From Silene latifolia (taxonomy: Eukaryota > Streptophyta > Magnoliopsida > Caryophyllales > Caryophyllaceae), in the NCBI RefSeq assembly GCF_048544455.1, contig NC_133534.1, forward strand, positions 33,356,217 through 33,420,216: a DNA stretch of 64,000 nt, in the 5' to 3' direction. The translations under genes and the position numbers were made by a program. The notes below the pieces were generated by a model, which made no database searches, was not told the DNA's origin, and worked only from the letters and a program-made list of their open reading frames with translations. Shown here piece after piece: positions 44,801-56,200 of the stretch (position 1 is the first letter of the stretch; the number at the start of each line of letters is the position of its first letter).

Positions 44801-45691
44801 CTCTTTAGTGTTTCTAATTTCAGCTAGTCATAGCTAAAAACGGGTCAAATAGCTTGAAAATGCTGACATTTTTGGCCCCCACCACCCCACTTGTTGCTTG
44901 TCCTATTAGGAATGTGGTATTGTATTTGGTCCGTCTTTAGTTATAGATGGATATGTGCCGTCTATAATGAGATTTTGTGTTCTAATTTTATATACGTGAT
45001 TTGCATATACTCCGTAATTATTTGTAATCGTAATAGATATCGGTGGACCTGATATTCATAATACCCATCAATTATGAAAACTTTTTTGGGATCTAGATTT
45101 ATAAAAACCTTTGGATCCAGCATTGTAGTTGGACACATGATCAAGGCTACATACAACTTTTCACTGGATGTAAATGGATGATTGGATGCAGTGTGTGTTT
45201 GTGTACACTCTGCATCTTGGCAAATACCAATAATTGAATGCATTTTCCACAAGAAAACTATTCCAAAATACGGACTACTTGGATTAGCATTATGGAATCA
45301 ACCACAAACCCTCCAAAAAGAACAGAAACACAACTCTCAAATTTGTACTCTAGCATATCATTTCAGTATATTTTTTCCCATTTTTCTAAATTAGTTTATT
45401 TTTTATTTGAGTAATTTTTCTGAGAGACCGTCTTCTATGAGATACAACTTTACCGATCAATAAGAAGTAAAATCAAGTAGGTTTGGTATTTTGATATGAC
45501 GGTTGTTCACCTCATTCTTTAACCAAAAGGTCAAGGGTTTAATTTTCTTTCCATGAAATAGAGCAAACTTCTTGGTCAAATTTTTACCTATTCTAGGTCT
45601 AACACAAATACTAATACTAATGGGGTATTAAGATATTGTTTGCTGTCAAAAAAAAAAAAAGATTGTTCAAGCTTCTTACAATAAGCCCTAA

Positions 45692-45813
45692 GGCCTTGTT
45701 CTTTTTGTCTGATAGGAGCTAAATTAAACTGAACTGAATGAATCTAAACTGAAGTAAATAGAGTTGAGCTGAATTGAAATAAGCTGAAATTAAGCTAGGA
45801 AAAAAACATGGTC
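45692..45813. mobile_element. Small Tourist-like MITE, 122 bp
   Basis: Left end GGCCTTGTTCTTTTTGTCTG and right end (reverse complement GACCATGTTTTTTTCCTAGC) match the family at 14691 and 32124, with ACTGAACTGA-type interior. The left flank is TAA and the right flank TGA, so one side has changed. Confidence 0.65.
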
Positions 45814-45927
45814 TGAAATAGTATGTTAATTCACTAGCAAATAGCCATATAATTAAAGAAAATGATAAATACAACCTTTCGGACTGTATTTAAGAAGTTA
45901 AAAGAGGAAACAAATACTTAATATATA

Positions 45928-46241
45928 CTCTCTCTCAGTCACTATAATGTCCCTCTTTCCCGAAACGGATTATTCAACTAATGTTCCCCTTTCTATTTTT
46001 AGAAATTTTTACTTTTATTTTATTCATTCCTCTCTCCTATCACCAAACTCCACACAACTCTTTTACTCCTATTTTATTCCTTTCCTTTATGTTTTGACTC
46101 CACAATTCTTTATTTAACTACTAATAATTCATCCCTCTCTCCTATCACCAACCTCACACAACTCTTTTACTCCTATTTTAATATTTTTCCTTAAGTATTG
46201 TGCTCATATCAAATGGAAACAATATAGTGACTGGGAGGGAG
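45928..46241. mobile_element. Stowaway-like MITE, 314 bp
   Basis: Inverted ends CTCTCTCTCAGTCACTATAA and TATAGTGACTGGGAGGGAG; TA on both sides. The right half is contained in the duplication described at 46079-46712. Confidence 0.75.
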
Positions 46242-46712
46242 TATATATACATTAATTGCATCGATAAATTTGTAATTTGGTTCTCAATTCCAAAATTAAT
46301 ACCAAATTTAGAAGGTATTTAATGTTTAAATACAACTCTAAAAGCTGTATTTATCATTAGCCATTAAGCAGAAGGTCACGACCTAGGTCATCAACCCAAT
46401 TATTTTTCACTTTCTAACCAATGAGAGAGTGCCACCCTTTCCTTTATGTTTTGACTCCACAATTCTTTATTTAACTACTAATAATTCATCCCTCTCTCCT
46501 ATCACCAACCTCACACAACTCTTTTACTCCTATTTTAAGTATTGTGCTCATATCAAATGGGAACAATATAGTGACTGGGAGGGAGTATATATACATTAAT
46601 TGCATCGATAAATTTGTAATTTGGTTCTCAATTCCAAAATTAATACCAAATTTAGAAGGTATTTAATGTTTAAATACAACTCTAAAAGCTGTATTTATCA
46701 TTAGCCATTAAG
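46079..46712 (+). repeat. Direct duplication of about 290 bp with a 67-bp spacer
   Basis: 46079-46368 and 46436-46712 are nearly identical; the second copy lacks 13 bases of a T-rich stretch. Each holds the right half of the MITE at 45928 plus its flank up to GCCATTAAG. No gene seen in the whole interval from 44815 to the TLP gene at 47206. Confidence 0.9.
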
Positions 46713-47205
46713 GAAACGAAGAATACATAAAATAAATTCTGATTTTCTCTTAATCTCCCTCAAAATAAAAGTATTCGTTTTTATAGATAAAACGGGTCAA
46801 ACACGAGCAAATGAGGGAATAATAAACGAGTGACACAGACAATATAAAGCTGTCCTTTAGCTCCACTCACTTAGCAAATGCAACTAAAAATCATTAACAA
46901 TGTCCACTAAAGTATGATCAACAACATCACATCGTATAAACTAACTTAATTAATCCGATTTAGAGGAATAAAGTGGGACAAATCCCTGTTTAATTAAATT
47001 ATAAACACTCCACTCCACTCCTTCCCCAGGAATGGACCTCACTATTCTTCTCTCTTTACCCGAGGTCTCATTTTTTGTCTGCTTTTATTGCCTTGTCTAA
47101 CCCTTCAACAATCTCCATACATTTTACCATTTTCCCACTTCCATACTCTTCAAGAAATAAACTGAGGGGAAAAAAAAACAGGAAAAATACTGAGAAATTA
47201 TCAGT

Positions 47206-49756
47206 ATGATGCTGTTAACTTATTACTTGAGCTTCAACTTCTTCCTCAAGATCACTGTCTTAGTACACATTCTTAAAGGTACATTACATATACCCCCGTC
47301 TTAAGAGAGACTAATTGCGCTTTCTTAGTGTTATACTCCATCACTGTCTTGTTTAATTACTGTACTGAAAATCCAATTTTTGAGCTACATTTTGGGTTTT
47401 GCTACTTGCTTCAAAATCCAATTTTTGAGCTACATTTCATAATTTCACCACTTTTTTCATTAATTACTGCACTAAAAATACAATCTTTGCTCCATTTTTC
47501 TATCTGGGTTTTCTTCATTCCTTAATTTCTTCTCCAAAATCCTACATTTTAACAGAAAGATGCAATCTTTTTACTATATTTACCCTCTAAACTGTTTTAC
47601 AAATTACGTTTAAGGCCGTCTTACACAAGTAATTGCGATTTTTTGAACAGGTGTTTCAGGAACCACATTCACATTCACAAACAAATGTGACTACACAGTA
47701 TGGCCAGGAATTCTCGCCAACTCCGGAAGCCCTAAACTCGAAACAACCGGTTTTGAACTAGCAACCGGGACCACCCGGTCCATGCTCTCCCCAACCGGCT
47801 GGTCCGGCCGGTTTTGGGGACGAACAGGGTGTAACTTCGATACCTCCACCCCCGGTTACTGCCAAACCGGTGACTGCGGTTCAGGAACGGTTGAATGCAA
47901 CGGTTCAGGAGCCGAACCGCCTGCCACACTAGCCGAATTCACCCTCGGCTCTGGCGGGGGTGACGATTTCTATGATGTTAGCCTGGTCGACGGATACAAC
48001 TTACCGGTTTTGGTCGAAGTGAGTGGTGGGTCGGGTCAGTGTGCCACGACCGGGTGTATAGTAGATCTGAACCGGGTTTGCCCGGCCGAACTGAAATCAG
48101 GAGGTGGAGACGCGTGTAAGAGCGCGTGTGAGGCGTTTGGAAACCCGGAGTATTGTTGTAGTGGCGCGTATGGTACACCGGATAAATGTCGGCCGACGGT
48201 GTACTCGCAGATGTTTAAGGCTGCGTGTCCGCGGTCGTATAGTTATGCTTATGATGATGCGTCAAGTACTTTCACTTGCCGCGGTGCTGATTATGCCATC
48301 ACTTTTTGTCCCTCTACTCCAAGGTTTGTTCATTTTTGTCATCTAATTTTGCTTCTTTCATGTTTTCTTCATGGTTGTGTGCTGAAAAAATCGTCTTTAA
48401 AGACAATCCACCAAATAAAATATTATAAAAGCTTAGGTTTAAGAAGTACAGTCCTCCCGGAGAACACACGAATTTTCTTGTGTGCTAATCTAGTCAAACT
48501 CGCAAGTTTCATTGATTGTTAGTTGTAGTTAGTGACCGGATCAGGATTTGTGGTTTGACGAGCTGGTAAAATCGGGTGACTAAGCGTAATTGGAAGTTGT
48601 AACGGCTAATTTAGCTGGTAAAGTCCGGGTGACTACATTAGTCCTCTTGGAAATTACGATTACTTTGTTATCAACGTCTATGAAATACTCGCTTCAAATC
48701 TATACAAGACAATAGTCAATAGTAATTAGGAATACTCTACTAGAGGATGGAATTCTTGATTCCAAACTTGTACGAAGATAACTCGATAATTAGGCGTGAC
48801 TACATAATACATGTAGTCATGTACTGGTAGGTAGTTCGTAGTTCGTACTGCAATGAATTGTCGGCCTGTGAAATCTCTATGCGTGAAGTTATTGAAGTGT
48901 ACTAGTGTAGTTACCGAACCCAAATTTTAGGGAGCGTTACATACTGTAACTTAGCTGGTAAAGTTACAAAGTTACGAGGGATACTCGGTCTCGCATACAA
49001 TAAACCGTCTTGTATTTTTACTTCTAATTAAGAACGACATTGAACTAATTTCACTCGTCATTAACTAGAAGGACCATATTGTTGGCCGGACTTTTAATGA
49101 TATTCGATATTCCATATTCCATTTTAGTGATTTCACTTTAGTCATTTTCCTCTCTTTTTATCTGCTAAATAGGCAGGTCACTGTTGACTTGTTGGTATGT
49201 ACTATACTACTCAAATACTCCTATCATAACGTGATGAGATATGCTCAAGTATCCAAACTTGCTAATTTCTTCTGACACATTTAATCAATGCAATATTGCA
49301 ATGGCATGCAATGTTGTCTAAATTTGTGCATGTGTTGTTACTTGTCACAGTCAGAAATCATCAAGAGACACAACTACCCCAGTCACTACTCCTACTCCAG
49401 TGACCACACCCGTTGTGACGACACCACCACCTGACTTCTACGGGTCGGATCCATTGGGCTCAACCTCGACGCCTGTATCACCCGGTTTAGATCCAATGGG
49501 CTCAACTTCAACAACAGATTCAGGTGCGGACATGACTTATGGAGCTGCAACTAACGGTGATATCTCCGGAACATACACCCAACCCGGGTCTGAGGACGGA
49601 ACCGGAACTGGAACGACCACGACGGCCATGTTATCTGATGGGTCATGGCTCGCTGGCTTAGCCATGGGAGGCTCGGTTACATTTAGACCAACACTAACAT
49701 TGGCTCTAGGTTCTTCGATTCTTACTAGTGTTATATTAACCATCTTTAGCTTGTAG
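47206..49756 (+). CDS. Thaumatin-like protein (TLP) gene 2, three exons, probable GPI-anchored
   Basis: Exons 47206-47278, 47651-48323 and 49351-49756 give 383 residues with GT-AG introns. Residues 1-24 form a hydrophobic signal peptide. The TLP domain has 16 cysteines, the cleft residues (GRFWGRTGC, LAEFTL, DFYDVSLVDGYNLP) and YAYDDASSTFTC. Exon 3 codes for a Pro/Thr/Ser-rich linker (VTTPTPVTTPVVTTPPP) with two related SDPLGSTST / LDPMGSTST segments, then a hydrophobic tail (LTLALGSSILTSVILTIFSL) after small residues, as expected for GPI attachment to the outer plasma membrane. Defence or cell-wall glucan binding is the family role. The splice site before exon 3 falls at the same residue as in gene 1 (10632), but the intron in the middle of the domain of gene 1 is absent here. 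A second Met directly follows the first; either could start. Confidence 0.92.
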
Positions 49757-51112
49757 TGTTAACTGTTAAGAGTATGCATGTAATATCAATTGTGTCTAGC
49801 TTCTTTTTCTTTTTTTCGGTGTGGCATGCTAAAGCTAAAGAGGTATTTTCTTGTCAAGAAATTCATCAGAAAAGCTGTAGATTCACACCCAAATATTAGA
49901 CCAACCCAAATTACCCAAAAACTAGATATTCTCCCAATTTAATATAATGTTATTGTACAATTAGAATTTGGGATTTAGGATATTAAGATCTGCTTTTTCT
50001 TATTTTTAGTGAAGCTTTAGATTTTTTTTTTCTTTATAGTCTAGTAAAAAGGGTGAGAGTGCTTAAATGTGAACATGTACAGAAAAAGAGTTGGCTGGTG
50101 GTGGGTGTGGGCCTCAGATGTATGGAAAAAATCATTACGGATTGCGGCCACATTTTTTTTAGTGTCGTCTTAAGCAAGACTAACTGTTTCTCATATTATC
50201 AGCTATGATTATGGTATTAAATTATTTTTGCTATTCATATTGTTTTTTGGTAGTTTTTTTTCTATTTTCTGTCAATTTATGTTAGTTGATTTTAAATTTG
50301 TCAAATAATTTCAGTTCGTTTTAGTTTATTTTGTTAGTTTATGTTAAATTGGATTTAGTTTGGATAATTTCAGTCCAAAGAAAACAAAACATCAATGTAA
50401 TATGCAAAAATAGCCGGCCTATCACCATGATAGCTCGACAAGCAAACTAAGATCGTCGGTCATGGGAGAGATTGAGTACCATTTAATGATGGAGATGAGG
50501 GAATAAGTGATTGTTTTTATTTTTTCAAATAAACGCGAGTAAGAATCGAACCCTCAACCCAAATTATACTCCCTCTCTTCTGGTTTTTTGGTTTTTCTTC
50601 CACTTCAATAAAATACATCTCACATAGATTAGAAAAATAAGAATAAGAATGAGCTCAAGTAATAAGAACTTTTTTACCAAAACCATAAAGTTGAGGGTTC
50701 GATTCTTGATAAAAAAGCTCTTACCATTTGTGTTAACCGAAAAAACCTTGAATCATAGAGTCATCTTTAATGCCATCTTAAAAGGAGGAGTGTGACTTTT
50801 TACACAACTTTTGAGCACATTTTGTCTAGGTCACAAACACACACAGTCATGTGAGTGAAAGACAGTGTAATAAAGGCCACTATTCTTAACCATTTTCGTT
50901 ACTGCCAGCAATTTGTGGGACGACTATGTCGATACAACCAAATACCAAGCAGAATCTCTATGTTCTTTGATTTTGGTAAACCCTCGTTATTCCACAGTTT
51001 ATTACTCGTATTTTGTAGCTAATAAGTTAGTAGGCACATAATTGATGTCTTGACATTGTCAACTGATCAACTCCATATGGATAGTTGTGGGATTGCGGAT
51101 TTGTGGGTGTAA
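49757..51112. other. Intergenic DNA downstream of TLP gene 2
   Basis: AT-rich, with no gene-like frame. A CTCCCTCTCTTCTGG near 50570 resembles one MITE end, but no partner end was found. Confidence 0.6.
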
Positions 51113-51515
51113 GAGCATCCACACTCAAGAGGATGATTTTTTCCTCTTATTTTTTCTCTTTCCTTTTCTAATTTGGACATCTCAGGTTCACCCATATTTC
51201 AATATGTTCATCCTCTCATTTTTTCTCTTCTTAAAAAAATTGCACATCAAAGAGGATCCTTTTATCATCCTCTCCTATGTGTTTTGTTACCAAAAAAATA
51301 AAAAATAAATATATTATATGCCACATGGTAGATGATGGATGAGTAGTGTCAAGACAAGAAGCCTAATGTTGCAGATATCTCTAAAAAAATAGAGGAAGTG
51401 TTCCTCTTCCTCCTTCTAAGAGGACATATAACATTAGTTCCACATTGAAGAGGACATCCTCTTAGATGAGAGAGAGTCCTAAGAAGATGGTACATCCTCT
51501 TCAATGTGAATGCTC
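51113..51515. mobile_element. PIF/Harbinger-type MITE, 403 bp
   Basis: Inverted ends GAGCATCCACACTCAAGAGG and CCTCTTCAATGTGAATGCTC are flanked by TAA on both sides (51110-51112, 51516-51518). Internal AAGAGGAT motifs recur in both orientations. Non-coding. Confidence 0.85.
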
Positions 51516-51942
51516 TAATAATCTCCACCACTAAGAAAATGATTACGCATATCTGAGGTAGTACTTCAGAATCACCTTGTAGTTTTTGAGCATATATACA
51601 TTTTTTCTGAGCATATTACCGTTTATAATATAGTTTTTGAGCATATTTTTGTGTGTAATGTTTTAGTAAATGTGCTCAAAAACTTTATACTAAAGCAGAA
51701 CTCAAAAACATTAAAATAAAACTTAGAAAATAAACAATAAGAGTTACTACCTCAGCTGTATAGTCTATGAACTGTAAAATTTAAGATTGAACTAATATTG
51801 CAAGCACGTAATAAATTAGAAAAATAAATAATATGGAGCAGTAAAATTTAACTAAAAGCTACGAGTATTTCAATTTTTTCATTGTTCGGGAAAGAGACTT
51901 CTCTAACTAGCCGCCTAGGCCCTATATTTCGCCGCTTCACTC

Positions 51943-52232
51943 TAGGGTGTGTTTGGATAGCAAAAGTGGAGGGAAAGAGAGGGAGGGAGAAGGAGGGAAG
52001 AGAAAGGGATGGAAGGGAAGGGGAGGGAGAATGGAGGAGGTTATTTTCCCTCCAAATCTTGCCTTTGTTGGAGAGGAAATAATTTGGCTTGGAGGGGGGA
52101 AGTGGAGGGATTCATTTTCCCTCCCCTCAAAATTCCTCCACCTCCATTTTGCTAACCAAACAAAGGATTTATCATCCCTTCCTTTCCCTCCCCTCTCTTT
52201 CCCTCCAAATCCTCCTATCCAAACAGACCCTA
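51943..52232. mobile_element. MITE with TAGGGTGTGTTTGGATAG ends, 290 bp
   Basis: TAGGGTGTGTTTGGATAG at the left and CTATCCAAACAGACCCTA at the right form inverted repeats that extend through GGAGGG / CCCTCC runs. The flanks do not show a clear duplication. Likely hAT or Harbinger type. Confidence 0.6.
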
Positions 52233-53277
52233 AATAACTCTAGTGTAGAATCTATCTCAAACTCAACTGATTAGTTTGGGGACAATGGCTGATTGATTAT
52301 TCAACTGGTATTTACGTACATTATCAAGTTCATTTTACCAACCACTAATCCCGGCACTCATGCATGCAACGGAACTTCACCTTTTGGTCAATTAATGGCC
52401 TACAAAACAGTAGTTTTCAACTTTTGACCTTCTCCTAGCCAGTCTACCATAATTCACCTTCTATAGGAAGCATTACCATGATTATTCACATATTATATCC
52501 CATGTTAAACCATTTCGTGAACCAAAATCAAGGAGAAAGGATCTTTGTTTGTCAAAAGCTACCACTAATCTGCCAAAAGAACCAAAAAGTGGTTTATCTC
52601 TAATCATTCAATTCTCATGATTCTATACTTTATTACTACAATAAGTCCATGTTTTTTTTTTGGACTTATAGATAGTCACCTCTAAGTTCAGTTCAGATCG
52701 TATAAGTTCAAATTAGAAAAATTCAGCAAAATTAAGTTCAGTTCAATTCAAATCCTATAAGTTCAGAAAAGTTCAGATCCTATAAATTCCTAACATTATG
52801 TAATTAAATATCATAATGTGGTGTCCAAAATAGTGCAAGAGGCACAACAGCATAACAAACAATCTGCAGGGAAACAAGAAGTACAAGAAAGGGGGAGCAA
52901 AGTGAGGGTGATTGTAGGCACTATGGCTTTTATCACAAGACTGAAAACTACTGATATGCACCAGTTTTTCAAAAACCAAGGACAGGTGAAATTAGCTAAG
53001 GAAGTACAACGAAAATTTCGACCGTTGTTTTATTGCATCAACTATTGTATATTGCCATAAAACAATGGTAGAAGTTTACGATAAAAAAACATAAATTGCA
53101 AAATCATTTGAAAATCTGTTCACATGAAGCAGTCATGTGAAAGTGAAAGTGCAACAATGAGGTCATACAATAAGAGGAAAAATGATAGATACCAACAGAA
53201 AACTTGCAAGTTACAACAATATATAATACTCGTAAATCGGAATTGCATGAAGTTCAACGGGGTGACAGGGTGTTACG
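52233..53277. other. Intergenic DNA beyond the 3' end of the NB-LRR gene
   Basis: Contains a stretch of repeated AAGTTCAGTTCA/AGATCCTATAA units (52680-52790). An 80-residue frame at 52818-53060 has no recognisable motif and is not called. Confidence 0.55.
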
Positions 53278-56200
53278 CTACTCACTGAGCTCTTCATCAT
53301 CGCTAAGGTCGAGCACTGTGGGATATATTATGGCCTCGAACTTCATGTTCCCTCCATCAATCTGATCCCTCTTGATCTTGAGAACCGACTTCACAAGAGA
53401 GGTACCACACCAGTGTGCTTCAATGCCCATTAACTCTCCTATGTATCCAAATTCTTCCGGAATTTTATCAAGCGACTTGCATCTGCGCACAACTAATCGC
53501 TCTAGCCTAGGAAAGTTATCATCTGATGCTTCCCATGCTTTGATATTAAGCCCCTCCATTCTCAAGTACTTCAGATTTTTGAAGGTACCTGTTGTGCTCC
53601 ATTGTTCTCCTTCAAAGGCTTTGAACAGTAACTTGAGGATCTCAAGCCGAGGCAGTAAAGCAGCAATCTTTTCTATTTCCAACCACGGTAACCGAAATCT
53701 AAAAAGTGTCAGTTTGTAAAGGTTCGAGGGAAAGCTAAGCTTGCCACAAAATGGATCCAAGCTTTGATAGAACACTCTCAGAGATTCAAGGTGACAAAGG
53801 CGATCAAAAATAGACAAGTCGAATGACTCCTCCAATAGTATGCATCTTAGCTTTCGAAGATTTGGCAGCCTTACAATTATTTGATCAGCAATGCTCCCTG
53901 AAAGAACTGGGGTGGAGAAGCTTTGAAGACTACTTAAAGAGTTGTCATTACTCGGATTCACACCAATGATTGCACGTTTAACCACCACGAGATGTCTTAA
54001 TTTGCTCAGGCTGAAAATGGTATGTGGAACCTCAACTTCACCACGGGTTCCTCTCACAATGAGGGTTTCAAGGTTCAAGAGACGACTAATTGATGATGGG
54101 ATGCTTTTCATCCAACCTCGTATGGACAAGTACCTCAACAATGTCAGTTCTCCTACACCTGCAGAAAAGCACTCATCCATACTAAGTCTTTCCAAGTCCA
54201 GCAAAGTAAGTGATTTGAAATTCTCAAACACAAACAACGAGGGTTTCCATGGTTCAAATAACGACGGAGAGCAAATCAAGGAGCGCGGTTTTAGCTGTGT
54301 TGATCCCTCAAAATTGAATTTCATTAACTGATCGTTAGTTGCGCATAGGCGGCCACGTTTTTGATGACTTGCAGGATCGTCCCACCTGGAGTGTAAAACC
54401 CGTAAGCAATGGAAGACTATAAACAGTATAAAGTACATGTATGAGAGAGTTAACACGAGTATTCTTCACTGCTGTGATTTATGAGCATTACGGCTTCTTT
54501 TCATTTTGCCATAGGTCCATAGCCATGGACAAGGGACCAATCTCAGTTTAACTTTATTTAGAAGGTTCTCCAGAATTTATGTACTCCGCAAGTCCGTAAT
54601 CCGTATTTCCTTTTTTTTTCTTTTCCTGTTTATCTTTTTACATCTTCAGTTTTCACTTTTCTAAACACATTAGCATTTTTCTGCTTTTGATATTTTCATG
54701 GTTTACCTCGTATTTAAGGATAACCTATATTTCATTTTAGTACTCCGTACTTCCCAGATCATATGTAGCTCTTGTGTTTTTTTGTATCCAATCTACTCTG
54801 TTTCCAAAGACATTCTGAGTGAAGAGGCATGAAATTAAGTAAAGTTATGAAACGGGGGAATAACTAGCTCATACCTGTCCATTGTGATCAGAAACTTCTC
54901 CACTTTTGCTTTTTGTATGCAAAACTCTAGCAGCAAATCGTGGATCCTGCAGGCTTGAATTCGATGATCAGAACCTCTTTTTGCAACCATTAGCAAACTT
55001 CTGTCCACTAGGTCGCACAAGTACTTCTCTGCAGCGCTTTCCAAGCTTTCCTGCTCATAGGAAGTCTCTACAAATCTTTCTGCAAGCCATAGTCGTATCA
55101 GTTTCGACCTAGGGATTTCTGTACCTTTAGAGAATGCTCCGCAATATAGAAAGCATTGTTTCATGCGAACTGATAGATGTCTGTAACTTAGTTCTAGCGT
55201 ACTAGAACCAGCGTTTAAGAGGTGATCATCCAGGCTCCTTTCAATTTCCTTCCAACCATCTTCCGTCTCATTTTTATTTTTAAGAACTCCAGCTATCATA
55301 ACAATTGAAAGTGGAAGCCCTCCACATTTCTCTGCGATTCCTTTCCCGACTTCACATAATCTTTTAGGATAACTCCTCATCCCAAATACTTTCTTCTGCA
55401 ATAAATGCCAGCTTTTGTCTGCAGTTAGGAGGTTGAGTTTTACAACATTTTCACCACAAACTTTCTCTCCGACGATGCTGTACCTACTTGTTATTAGTAT
55501 TCTGCTTCCATTATGGCTAGGTGGAAAACATATCCGAAGAGCATCCCAAGCATCAACGTCCCATACATCATCTAAGACTATGAGATAGTTCTTTTTTTTA
55601 AGTAGACACTGCTTCAAGAGCTTAGCTAAATCTTCCACCCTCATGGCATTGATTTCACTGCTAGGTCGCTCACTAATCTGACCTATGATGTATTGGAGAA
55701 GCTCTTTCCTTTGAAACTCTTGCCCAACATAACACCAAGCATGAGCATTGAAAGACTTGGCACAATCTTTATATAGACTCATGGCTAAGGTTGTCTTGCC
55801 TAAACCAGGCATACCAACTATCGATATTTTTTCCAAACTCCTTGACCCTGTGGTAAGTTGCTCCCTCAGTCTATCTTCCTCCTCAAAACTGACTTCATCT
55901 TTGGAATGCTCTGCCGCGTGGCCTTTTCCCATTTGGTTTACAGCATGTATATCCGAGCCCTCGATTTCAGCCGTGGATATGTCCCAGCTGGAAATTTTCG
56001 ACAAATCTTCTTTGACAAGCTTAACCTCTTCTGAGACATAAAAAACTCGTAATTTGTTATACCATGAAGGAAACTCCTCAAATCTGTCTATCACATTGTC
56101 CACTTTGTGACCCAGTTTCATTATCTGAGTCCATAGCTGTTTGACATCCTCTGGTTTCTCGTGCCTCATTGTATAAGGTTGAAGAAAAGAAAAGCAAGTA

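Larger units (their letters stand above)
42512..44810 (-). mobile_element. Rearranged Ty1/copia relic: RT-RNase H, LTR, gag and an inverted LTR piece
   Basis: On the minus strand the order is RT end and RNase H (44800-43960), a G-rich polypurine tract, an LTR piece (about 43920-43800), a primer-site-like sequence and gag (43734-42720). A second LTR piece (from 42512, TGTTACGG...) lies in the opposite orientation. One LTR serving both as the 3' end of one copy and the 5' end of the next suggests a tandem or circle-derived junction, followed by inversion. Broken, many breaks; old. Confidence 0.7.

Noticed and set aside
52818-53060. 80-residue plus-strand frame near the 3' end of the NB-LRR gene
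   Set aside because: No motif, no signal peptide, low-complexity flanks; length expected by chance.
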